A stretch of DNA of 64,000 nt from CAZICM01 sp964537685. GTDB lineage: Bacteria > Myxococcota_A > Polyangia > Polyangiales > Polyangiaceae. Made by a program: the position numbers and the translations under genes. A model generated the notes under the pieces. The model did not search any database. It had not been told where the DNA came from and worked only from the letters and a program-made list of their open reading frames with translations. The stretch covers positions 62,001-126,000 of the forward strand of contig CAZICM010000025.1 in assembly GCA_964537685.1 (NCBI GenBank). The letters run 5' to 3'. The first letter of the stretch is position 1. Each line of letters begins with the position of its first letter. This document shows, piece after piece, positions 44,058-52,087 of this stretch.

Positions 44058-46030
44058 ACCAGCCGATTTCCAGCTTGCTCTTCGCCGCATGGATAGGATT
44101 GGGCCTATGCGCATGCGAAACCAATGCAAGCCCGCCTACCACACTTTCCACCACCACCCACGCTTCCGTTTCTTCCACGCCGCCTGCCCCGAGCCTATCC
44201 ATTCCTCAGCGCCTCTCTCACCCTGTTACACCCCCAACGGTCATCCGCTGGATTGCCGATGGGGGTTTTTCAGGATGTGCCCTCGCCGGCGACGCAGATG
44301 CCATCTATTGGGCTGATGCGGGAGACGCCGTTATCCGCCGGGTATCCAAACGCGATGAAAGCATGAAAATCATCGCCGATTACCAAGGAAAACCCTCGTC
44401 GCTCTGGGTGGATGACAAGCATCTGTTCTGGCTGGCCCAAGCGACGGAACGCATTCGCCGAGCCCCCAAGCAAGGGGGAGCCTTTGGGGGATTGGCCACG
44501 GATATTACACATCCTTTGGCGCTGGTGATCGATGAGCACGATCTCTATTTTAGCCGGCTTGCATCGCAAGGTCCTGGAGATGATGGCCTTGTGCTTCGGG
44601 TTTCCAAAGGCGGAGGAAGCAGCAAGGTCCTGGCCCGGGCTCAGCCGGGAATGAAAGGCACCTATCTCGCCCAAGATGCCGATTTTTTATATTTGGGTCA
44701 CGAATCGCTGCTGCGCGTTCCCAAAGCGGGAGGCGATGTTCAAACCCTTCAACCGAGCCTAAACTACCTAAACGCCCTCGATGTGGATGAGCAGAATTTG
44801 TACTTGATTGCCGGCGATCCGCCCCAGCTCTTCTCTGTGTCCAAAACGGGAGGACCTATGCGCGCGCTCCATCACGCCATACATTCCCCCCGAGCCTTTT
44901 CGCAGAATGCCAAAGAGCTCTTCTTCAGCGATCGGGAAGGGGTCATTCGGCGCATGTCCAAGGGTGGTGGAGAGGTGAGCGAAGCCGGCCGCATACCTTC
45001 GGCGGAACGTTTGTTCTTGGATGAGACCTCGCTCTGGGCTTGCGGGGATCATGGTTTATGGCGCCTTTCATGGGCACCCATTGAATATCCGTCCCAAGCA
45101 TACGCGGCCCATGCCCCGGCTACGGCTGGATTTGTGCTGGAAGGCAAAAACGGCCTGATTGGCGCTCAGCATGGGGGCCAAGTGCTGCATTTTGATCGAA
45201 CGACAGGCCAAAGCCGCCCCCTCTTTCAACTGGGGCGTTCCATTCAATTCCTTGGCGCGGCGGCCGATAAAAACACGCTGATTCTGGGCTTCTACAATGG
45301 AGTCATCGAAGGCTGGGATATACGCCAACCCAAGCGCATTTGGGCCAACGCGCCCAAAGAAGGCGGCCATTTATCATATCTGGTCATTTCCCCCGATGGA
45401 CGCAAGGTCTTGTATCGAAGGGATCATGAAACGCTTAAACAACTGAACACCGAAACCGGCGCCGATGAACATGCCTATGTTGAACAAACGGGCACCCCAT
45501 CGGCCCTGGCTATATCGCCCGACAATCGTTTTTGGCTCAGCGGTCCAGATCGTCCGCCTCGTCAAAAAGGCGTAGATCCCCGGCCCGTTGGACCAAAGGA
45601 GCCGGCGCTTCGCCAATGGGAGATCGGAAAAGGTAAAGAAATGGCGGCATTTGCCGGGCCTGCAGAATATTTAAGCGCGCTGGTGATTGGAACGGATGGG
45701 AAAGTGGCGATTACGGGTGGTGATTCGGGCAAAATCAGCGCATGGGATCTACAAACCCAACAGATAACGGCGCAGATTCAGGCAGAAGGAAAGATTCATG
45801 GGCTTGCGATCTCGCGTTCTGGAACGAGGGTATTGGTAGCATCCTCGGGCGGTGGCCTATGTTTATGGGAGATTGGAGCAAAACAAATGCTGGCCTGCGC
45901 GCCGCACCGGAGCCGGGCGTGGTTTTCGATCTCGCGGGCGGTGCAGGTCACATTTTCGGAGGAAGAGGACGAAGCCTATTGGTCATCGGCGCATGGATAT
46001 TTCAGATGGACTTTGCCTGGGCCTAGATAA
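44054..46030 (+). CDS. Beta-propeller lipoprotein
   Basis: A 658-residue protein starting at ATG 44054, inside the upstream stop (ATGA). The signal peptide has a lipobox (L-C-A-C-E). Residues about 75-360 form repeated strands (Y-W-A-D, R-R-V-S-K, L-F-W-L, L-R-V-P-K-A-G-G-D) like a propeller of six or seven blades. Residues 370-655 form a second set with WD40 features (I-S-A-W-D-L, L-C-L-W-E-I-G). It should be at a membrane face as a scaffold. No enzyme motif. Confidence 0.75.
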   Translation: MNQPISSLLFAAWIGLGLCACETNASPPTTLSTTTHASVSSTPPAPSLSIPQRLSHPVTPPTVIRWIADGGFSGCALAGDADAIYWADAGDAVIRRVSKRDESMKIIADYQGKPSSLWVDDKHLFWLAQATERIRRAPKQGGAFGGLATDITHPLALVIDEHDLYFSRLASQGPGDDGLVLRVSKGGGSSKVLARAQPGMKGTYLAQDADFLYLGHESLLRVPKAGGDVQTLQPSLNYLNALDVDEQNLYLIAGDPPQLFSVSKTGGPMRALHHAIHSPRAFSQNAKELFFSDREGVIRRMSKGGGEVSEAGRIPSAERLFLDETSLWACGDHGLWRLSWAPIEYPSQAYAAHAPATAGFVLEGKNGLIGAQHGGQVLHFDRTTGQSRPLFQLGRSIQFLGAAADKNTLILGFYNGVIEGWDIRQPKRIWANAPKEGGHLSYLVISPDGRKVLYRRDHETLKQLNTETGADEHAYVEQTGTPSALAISPDNRFWLSGPDRPPRQKGVDPRPVGPKEPALRQWEIGKGKEMAAFAGPAEYLSALVIGTDGKVAITGGDSGKISAWDLQTQQITAQIQAEGKIHGLAISRSGTRVLVASSGGGLCLWEIGAKQMLACAPHRSRAWFSISRAVQVTFSEEEDEAYWSSAHGYFRWTLPGPR

Positions 46031-46081
46031 CAACCGGCGCCGTGCCATGCGGCGCTGATAGAAAGAAACGTATAACGATCT

Positions 46082-46615
46082 ATGGCAAACTATATCACGG
46101 TATTTGAAGTTGCCCAGACACAGCGCATCGATTGGGCATTTATTTTACCTGGACTCGCGATGATGGCGGTGGGTATTGTTGCCTTAGTTCGCTGGAAAAA
46201 ACCTCCTGGAAAGTGGGAACCCTTTGCATGGCATGCGGTTTCCATCCTTATCTTTACATTTTCGGCGCTATGGACTTTTGGGGTAGGTGCGGCGACATGG
46301 GTAGGCCGTCAGCGCCTCATGGACGCGCTGAATTCGGGCCAATGCAGTATTGTTGAAGGGCCGGTCGAGGATTTTGATCCTATGCCTGCGGCGGGGCATA
46401 AACAGGAAAGCTTCAGGGTAGGAACAACGCGTTTTGCCTATTCGGATTATATCTCGACCGGCGGTTTTAACCGGACCCGTTCGCATGGAGGGCCGATTCG
46501 GCCGGGGCTTTGGGTGAGGATTGCACATGTCGATGGGGTGATTCTGAGGCTGGAGATTGAGCCCGTACCACCTGACGCTCCCGCCCTGAAGGCGTTTGAG
46601 CCTGATGCAGGCTGA
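46082..46615 (+). CDS. DUF3592-like membrane protein
   Basis: A 177-residue protein with two membrane helices (about residues 18-36 and 55-75) and a following soluble part (V-E-G-P-V-E-D-F, then G-L-W-V-R-I-A-H-V-D-G-V-I-L-R) that resembles DUF3592-type proteins. Start at ATG 46082, 51 bp after the propeller gene. Function unknown. Confidence 0.6.
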   Translation: MANYITVFEVAQTQRIDWAFILPGLAMMAVGIVALVRWKKPPGKWEPFAWHAVSILIFTFSALWTFGVGAATWVGRQRLMDALNSGQCSIVEGPVEDFDPMPAAGHKQESFRVGTTRFAYSDYISTGGFNRTRSHGGPIRPGLWVRIAHVDGVILRLEIEPVPPDAPALKAFEPDAG

Positions 46616-46813
46616 TGGCCACCCGTCGGTGGCAAGCGCACCAAACCCAAATCAACCGCCAGCCTCGACCGATCCTTTTGCGTGCCGATGCAGGAATTGC
46701 GCTCCCATATCGCCCATGCCCGCGCGATCTTCCCCGCGCCCTTTAAAATATGGGATGGAACATAAGTTGCTCAAACAACTGACGATAGCAGGAAATGCGA
46801 AGGAGATATGGCC

Positions 46814-47344
46814 ATGAGCACCGAAACCCAACTCAACAACAATGAATCGGCTGGCGAAATCACGAACGAGCCCGAGGCCGCCAAATCCAAACCCAAAGCA
46901 TCCACTAGAGATCTGCTCGATGCCTCTGGATCGCTAACCCTCTACAGCGGTAATCCTCACTTTTTCGGTATCGGCATCGGTGGCGGCGAATTGCCCCTAA
47001 AGGCCGAAGTGAAAGCCGGCGCTTCCGTCGATGCAAAGGCTAGCCTCAATACGGCTTCTACCCTTCAGGTTGCCGGAAATCCTGATGCTCCCATCGCTGC
47101 CAATGCGAAAGTCGGGGCCGAAATTCAGGCCAAAGCCGATGCTCAAGTCAAAGCTCAGGCCAATGTCGATGCCAATATAGGCGGGACGGGCACGCCGCTC
47201 GCCGTTCAGCTTCTGATGCGGTTGTCCAAGAGCCGGATAAAGCTAAACGTGCCCAAGATTGGCGTGGTGTGCAAACTGTTTGGTTTAAAGTTATTTGAAT
47301 TCCGGGTGGATGGAGAGGCGCAGGTCGATATCGAATCGGATTAA
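46814..47344 (+). CDS. Ala/Lys-rich hypothetical protein
   Basis: A 176-residue protein. AAGGAG at 46799-46804 is 9 nt before ATG 46814; the earlier ATG (46808) is too close. The N-terminus is polar, the centre (residues 70-125) is a low-complexity A/K/V/D stretch with alternating short motifs (A-K-A-D-A-Q-V-K-A-Q-A), and the last 45 residues are hydrophobic and basic. No signal peptide. No family recognised; the central part may be an extended beta or helical repeat. It converges on the PhyH-type gene. Confidence 0.55.
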   Translation: MSTETQLNNNESAGEITNEPEAAKSKPKASTRDLLDASGSLTLYSGNPHFFGIGIGGGELPLKAEVKAGASVDAKASLNTASTLQVAGNPDAPIAANAKVGAEIQAKADAQVKAQANVDANIGGTGTPLAVQLLMRLSKSRIKLNVPKIGVVCKLFGLKLFEFRVDGEAQVDIESD

Positions 47345-47368
47345 GTGCGGCTAGCCCGCGAGAGTTCC

Positions 47369-48181
47369 TCATATCGAACCCGAGCCAGTCAAAGTTTTCT
47401 CGTAAATGCGTGGGCAAATCAGTGTATTGCTCAAATAGGAAGCATAGTCAAAATCTCTAAGCCCCTCCTTAATCCGGGCCCTATTGGTTCGCAGGCTAAT
47501 CCCAAGTCCAATGCGCACGGCGTTCGAGCGATTTGGGCCGCTTCCATGCAGCGTGTCGGCAGAGTGAAAGGCGGCTCCCCCTCGCGGCATCAATGCGGGA
47601 ACTTTGTTCCAAACCCCGCCTTGGGTCTCCTGTTTAAGGCGTTCTTCCTGCGCTCCAAAGTCGGTCGTAAATGGATCGCCAAGCTTCTGTTCGGTGGGCC
47701 AGCGGTGAGAACCTTCCACATACACCACAGGTCCAGAATCCGGCCCGATATCATCCAGGGCTATCCATACCGCAAGCACCTCGCCTTCCCAGCACGGCCA
47801 ATACGAGCGCTCGTGATGCCAGTTAAATACACCGAGTTCTCCGCCGCCGGGTGGCTTTACAAATAACTGCGTGGCAAAGACTTGAATCATCTCCGCTCCG
47901 CAAAGCTCCGCCGCGCGCTTCCCAATGGCTTTGTGCGTTGCTATCAAATACAGCGTTCTATCGCATAGATGCACTTGATCGATTTTTTGAAACTTGCCCG
48001 GCTCGCCTACTTGCCATTGCACCCAGGGCTGGGCTCCTGCGTCATACTCGCCCCGGAGCACCGCATCGGCCCGCTCTCTCGCCCGTTTTATAAGAGGTCC
48101 CGGAAAAAGAGGCTCTGGATGCAAATAAAACCCCTTCTCTTCATAGATCTCCCGCGCTGTGCTCGTAGAGGTGTCTTTCAT
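47369..48181 (-). CDS. Phytanoyl-CoA-dioxygenase-like (PhyH) Fe(II)/2-oxoglutarate enzyme
   Basis: A 270-residue PhyH-family protein. The metal site is W-H-H-E-R-S-Y (an H-x-E/D variant) and the distal H-G in T-L-H-G-S-G-P-N; the Arg in V-R-I-G-L-G should hold 2-oxoglutarate. ATG 48181 overlaps the amidohydrolase stop by 4 bp, so it is the fifth gene of the TOMM operon. It may hydroxylate or oxidise the modified peptide or another small molecule. PhyH enzymes are common in natural-product clusters. No other oxidase is seen in the operon, so it could replace the usual dehydrogenase; that is inference. Confidence 0.82.
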   Translation of the reverse strand: MKDTSTSTAREIYEEKGFYLHPEPLFPGPLIKRARERADAVLRGEYDAGAQPWVQWQVGEPGKFQKIDQVHLCDRTLYLIATHKAIGKRAAELCGAEMIQVFATQLFVKPPGGGELGVFNWHHERSYWPCWEGEVLAVWIALDDIGPDSGPVVYVEGSHRWPTEQKLGDPFTTDFGAQEERLKQETQGGVWNKVPALMPRGGAAFHSADTLHGSGPNRSNAVRIGLGISLRTNRARIKEGLRDFDYASYLSNTLICPRIYEKTLTGSGSI

Positions 48182-49374
48182 GGTTTGGGCTCCGGTTTTG
48201 GGGATGCGATATCCGCCTCCAGCCCATAAAAGCGCGCTGCATTGTCCCACAATAGCTTGCGAAGCGTCTCTTGGGGCAATCGATCTGAAAGCATAAGCGC
48301 CTTGTCAACAATATCATCCCCATGATCTCCATGCGGATAATCCGTTCCAAAGAGCAGGTTGTCCGCACCGATAAATTCAATCAGTGCCGGCAAATAGGGT
48401 TCATCGGGCTCGATAGCCACAAAGCATTGGCGTTTAAAATATTGCGAGGGTTTCTGTTTAACTCTATCGGAGACTTCTCCGCTATAGTGAGCATATTCGA
48501 TTTCATCGAGGCGATAAAGCCAATAGGGCAGCCAGCCACAGCCGGATTCTAAAAACCCAATCCGAAGCTTGGGATGATGTTCGAGTACCCCTCCTTCAAT
48601 GAGTGTCAATAGGGCGACCATCTGTTCCATGGGATGGGCGCAGGCGTGCCGTCCAAAATGGCTATCAAAGCGATCGGCGCCTATGGTGCTGAGGCGCGCA
48701 TGCGTTCCGGCGTGAATCGCGACAGCCATCGATAGATGTTCGCACAGGCTCCACAGGGGCTCGTACGCGGGATCGCAAAGCCGCCGGCCCCGCACAGGAT
48801 TGGGAAGAAAGGTCAGCGCCTTAAAACCAAGCCCGGAAAGCCTTTGCGCTTCTTCGCACATCGCTTGGGGATCATGGGTGCAAAGGATTCCAACGCCCTT
48901 CAGCCTTTGGGGATCGCTGCGGCAATAATCATAGAGCCAATCGTTGTAGGCCCGCGCAAAAGCAGCTCCCAAGGCTGGATCGAGAGTGTCCACCCCAAGC
49001 AAATACAAAGACAGCGTTGGATAGAGAAAGGCGATATCCACCCCACTTCGATCCATCGCCTCCAGATGACCCGTGGGCATCGCGACGGCTTCCGTTTCGG
49101 CGGCCTGCTTTCGGCTGGCCCATGACATCTCAATTTGAGACCGGGGACCTAGGGTGTTCCATACCGTGCGCCCTTCCAACATCAGCGAGGGCGCCTGCGG
49201 AAGCAATGCCTTGGGGCCATATTGCTCGAGAAGTTCTTGAGGCGAGCCCGAAAGCTCCAGTGTTTCCAAATAGGGAGCCTTATGCTTAAGGGCGTCCGGT
49301 AGATAGTTGCGCCATAAATCCATGGGTTCCATGGCGTGCCGGTCGGCGTCAATGATGCGAAAGTCGGCGCGCAT
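48178..49374 (-). CDS. Amidohydrolase (ACMSD-like TIM barrel) in the TOMM operon
   Basis: A 398-residue metal-dependent hydrolase of the amidohydrolase_2 family. The N-terminal metal motif is D-A-D-R-H, a variant of D-x-H/H-x-H, with M-E-P-M-D-L-W after it. A-I-H-A-G-T-H provides later ligands, and F-G-T-D-Y-P-H-G-D the terminal Asp. Members decarboxylate or hydrolyse small acids. An AAGGAAG ribosome site precedes ATG 49374, 29 bp after the cyclodehydratase. It could cleave or decarboxylate the modified peptide's C-terminus, an idea raised by context alone. Confidence 0.82.
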   Translation of the reverse strand: MRADFRIIDADRHAMEPMDLWRNYLPDALKHKAPYLETLELSGSPQELLEQYGPKALLPQAPSLMLEGRTVWNTLGPRSQIEMSWASRKQAAETEAVAMPTGHLEAMDRSGVDIAFLYPTLSLYLLGVDTLDPALGAAFARAYNDWLYDYCRSDPQRLKGVGILCTHDPQAMCEEAQRLSGLGFKALTFLPNPVRGRRLCDPAYEPLWSLCEHLSMAVAIHAGTHARLSTIGADRFDSHFGRHACAHPMEQMVALLTLIEGGVLEHHPKLRIGFLESGCGWLPYWLYRLDEIEYAHYSGEVSDRVKQKPSQYFKRQCFVAIEPDEPYLPALIEFIGADNLLFGTDYPHGDHGDDIVDKALMLSDRLPQETLRKLLWDNAARFYGLEADIASPKPEPKP

Positions 49375-49403
49375 AGGCTTCCTTGCTCGGTAGCTTTACC
49401 ATC

Positions 49404-51599
49404 TTAAAGATACAAGGGAACAGGATTCAGCTCGGCCTCTTGAATCGGCTCTTCCCGAAGTCCAAGGGCAACGGGTACATCATAGAGGCGTCCAGGGCCA
49501 AAGCGAGGCCAAATTTGCCTCAGCCCAGGTACCATCACCTTCACCGTACAAAGATCGGTATCGGGCCGGCTTTGATCGAGCACCAAGGTCTCAAGCCCCA
49601 GGTTTTGAGCTCGGGAAATGCATTCCAAAATATCGTCCCGCAGATCGTCATGGGGACGAATATCGAAATCGCCCCGCCTGCGCGCCGCCATGCTGCTGCT
49701 GGGCTCGAGAAAGCCTAAATCCACAAGCCCGCTCACATCCCATGGCACCCGCCCTTGATCGACGGGATCAAAAAGCTGGTTTAATTCGGTCAGCGCCCGC
49801 AACACGCCCAGCCCGGCGTCCAGATGACATCCAAAGCCAATACAAAAACGCCCTTCCCGCTCGCTGTGAGCCAGGGCCACAAAGGCCGGAATGCCCATAT
49901 CCATGGTGATATCCAGCACCCATATCCTAAAGCCCATCGATCGATAATGTCTCGATATTTCGTCGAAATAGGCAATGTCAAAGCTCGCTAGATCCACCCC
50001 GGGGCGTTTTAAGCGATTATACCACCATATCCCCGCCGAATCCCTCTCCACAAGCTCGCAAAAGGCTTGAAGAATGGCTTCCTCGATACAGTGTCCAGCC
50101 GCGTGCCCATTGGCGTTCATTGTACAAAAGCGCTCGCTTGGGGGCGTGTTCAGGTTGGCAAAACAATAAGAAGCCGGCGCCCAGCGAAGGCGGCTATGGG
50201 TTAAGGACCATACGGGAGCCCAGTCGATGGGCACCTTGGGATCAAAAGGCAGAGGAATGCGCTTGGGTTCGTCTTGGGCCAGCGCGTTTAGCTCTTCGCG
50301 CCGCCGGTACTGAGAATCGCTAAAAAGCTGAATTTCGTTTGGATGAAGGGCAGCGTCCCCAAGTTCTTCAAAGCTGGCCCGCTTTAAAGGCTCGTCGCCC
50401 CGAAACATCAGGCTATGGCGTTCGATGGCCTCCCCGATGGCACTGGCCCTGGCCTGCGCGGGCGTTCTGCCCTTGCCCATGGCGATACGGTGAAAATCCT
50501 CAAAGGAAGGCGCTTCATGAGAGGGGCATATGCGGTAAGAAGACCCATACACCGGACGCAGGGGGTGATCGCGTTCGGGAATGGGTCCCACGCCCGCGAC
50601 AATGCCTGTGATGGGGCTTATTTGCCGGGACAGCTTTTGGATGGCCTGCTCGGGCGAGGTAATGCGATGGGCTCCGTCGGCTCTAAAACACTTGGGCCTG
50701 GATTCAAGCACAAGAGGGGCAAGCCCGCGTTTTTTTAGCAGTTCTGGATCGCCGCAGGATGGGCACTGGGGATAGCGCACCACAGGATGGGTCTGCACGG
50801 ACATTCCCCAGGCATCCACCACAAAGAGCTGATCGAGGGGAAATGTAGAGGGATCCACCATCCAGCGGGCAATGGCCATCGCTGCCTGGCCCGCGGAAAG
50901 CTGGGTTTGAAGCGGAAGCACCGCCTCGCTCTTTTCGCGGCTTAAGGCCCGGCGCTCCAGATAGGTTTCGGCCGGGGTATTTAGCCTAAGCCTTTCGGCC
51001 AGACACGTCCAGCAAGGACCTTTGGAAGGCTCGAAGAGCGGACCAAAAAAGCCGCTCTTTCCCGAGGGTTTGACCAAGATCCAAGGCTTTTTTTGAGCCC
51101 GGGCCCGCTGTTGAAAGGCTTCGATGGCCGGATTGAGGTAATCATTCACCACCAAAATCCAAAGGCTCGCATCATTCTCGATACATACCCCTGCTTCGGC
51201 CAAGGCCGCCTCAACCTTTGCCCTTTCATGGTCCACGCCCCCAAGCCCCTCCACCCGAACGGGCCCAGACAAAAGCCGCTCCCAAACCAAATCGGCGCTT
51301 AGCCCATGGGCCTCCCAAAACGCCGCCGCCCCCTCCCCAAGCCCGCAAGCCAAGGCAGGCCCGGCATAGCCCCGCTGCTCCAGTTGAACCAGCGCATACA
51401 AAAGCTCCAGCCGGGAACCGTGGCCAGCAAGCTCGTCCAAAATCTCGCGGATGCTCCGGCGGCCATCGAGAAGCGGCAAAACCAAGGCATAAGCCCGTCC
51501 CCGAAGGAGAACGGGCTCCGGCCCGCCCATTAAAAACACCCGTGCATCATCGAGCTTTTGGGCTTTTAGATGCCGCTTTAGGCGAAGGGTCTTTTCCAT
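49404..51599 (-). CDS. Fused TOMM cyclodehydratase: ThiF/Ocin-like leader-binding domain plus YcaO
   Basis: A 731-residue enzyme that would turn Cys/Ser/Thr of a precursor into azolines with ATP. Residues about 1-330 are a ThiF-like/peptide-binding part with a zinc tetrad (C-W-T-C and C-P-S-C-G). Residues about 350-731 are the YcaO domain: G-E-A-I-E-R-H and E-E-A-I-L-Q-A-F-C-E-L-V-E-R-D match the ATP/Mg motifs. The C-terminus ends in the short proline motif N-P-V-P, as in azoline-forming YcaO enzymes. The fused form is typical of TOMM clusters. It lies 18 bp after the precursor gene. No separate McbC-type dehydrogenase is present. Confidence 0.92.
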   Translation of the reverse strand: MEKTLRLKRHLKAQKLDDARVFLMGGPEPVLLRGRAYALVLPLLDGRRSIREILDELAGHGSRLELLYALVQLEQRGYAGPALACGLGEGAAAFWEAHGLSADLVWERLLSGPVRVEGLGGVDHERAKVEAALAEAGVCIENDASLWILVVNDYLNPAIEAFQQRARAQKKPWILVKPSGKSGFFGPLFEPSKGPCWTCLAERLRLNTPAETYLERRALSREKSEAVLPLQTQLSAGQAAMAIARWMVDPSTFPLDQLFVVDAWGMSVQTHPVVRYPQCPSCGDPELLKKRGLAPLVLESRPKCFRADGAHRITSPEQAIQKLSRQISPITGIVAGVGPIPERDHPLRPVYGSSYRICPSHEAPSFEDFHRIAMGKGRTPAQARASAIGEAIERHSLMFRGDEPLKRASFEELGDAALHPNEIQLFSDSQYRRREELNALAQDEPKRIPLPFDPKVPIDWAPVWSLTHSRLRWAPASYCFANLNTPPSERFCTMNANGHAAGHCIEEAILQAFCELVERDSAGIWWYNRLKRPGVDLASFDIAYFDEISRHYRSMGFRIWVLDITMDMGIPAFVALAHSEREGRFCIGFGCHLDAGLGVLRALTELNQLFDPVDQGRVPWDVSGLVDLGFLEPSSSMAARRRGDFDIRPHDDLRDDILECISRAQNLGLETLVLDQSRPDTDLCTVKVMVPGLRQIWPRFGPGRLYDVPVALGLREEPIQEAELNPVPLYL

Positions 51600-51617
51600 T
51601 CGCGCAGGCCAGGACCA

Positions 51618-52052
51618 TCAGCAAATCGTAAAGGGATAAGTGCGCCCCGTGGCCAAATAAGCCGAAAGCGCAATGGCCTGGTCTTGGAGGTCCGGCGCGG
51701 GTGGCAAATACATCGTCACTTCGGTATTCTTTAAGTACCACATCCTCCTTTCAGGATCCCAGCCCGTGTTGTTCCCATGGCTATCGTGCGTAGGCATCGT
51801 TGTAACCTTAAAAGTAAGTCCCGAGGGCAAATTAAACGCACAGCGTTCCTTGAAAAACTTGCGGGGCTCCCGGATAAGCTCTTCTTTTAGGGCATCATCC
51901 GACCAGGCAATCGCAATCGCCAGCATCCACGCATCTTGCCATTTCATCGAGTCCCGAATTCCCAGCAGGGGACCCTCCGGCCCCACGGGATGCAGGACGT
52001 CACCGTTCACGTCGGCAGAGTTATGAAAACCTTCGTCCGGTGTCACACTCAT
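51618..52052 (-). CDS. TOMM precursor peptide (BMA_0021/0022-like, NHLP-related)
   Basis: A 144-residue protein between the kinase fusion and the YcaO gene. The first third resembles nitrile-hydratase-like leader peptides (W-S-D-D-A-L-K-E-E-L-I-R-E-P-R-K-F-F-K-E-R-C). The end has L-P-P-A-P-D-L, Q-A-I-A-L-S-A-Y and the terminus T-Y-P-F-T-I-C, which fit what I recall of the BMA_0021/0022 TOMM family. Only one Cys and two Thr lie in the last seven residues, so the core is minimal. AAGGAG lies 9 nt before ATG 52052; an upstream ATG at 52058 is too close. Family assignment rests on context plus motif memory. Confidence 0.78.
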   Translation of the reverse strand: MSVTPDEGFHNSADVNGDVLHPVGPEGPLLGIRDSMKWQDAWMLAIAIAWSDDALKEELIREPRKFFKERCAFNLPSGLTFKVTTMPTHDSHGNNTGWDPERRMWYLKNTEVTMYLPPAPDLQDQAIALSAYLATGRTYPFTIC

Positions 52053-52087
52053 GATCATTCACTCCTTCGTTATTCCACAACCTAGTT

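Noticed and set aside
46799..46825. Shared string around the starts at 46814 and 40311 (GGATATGGCCATGAGC-like) as a conserved regulatory element
   Set aside because: It consists of the ribosome site and the first codons; similarity over two sites is probably chance.
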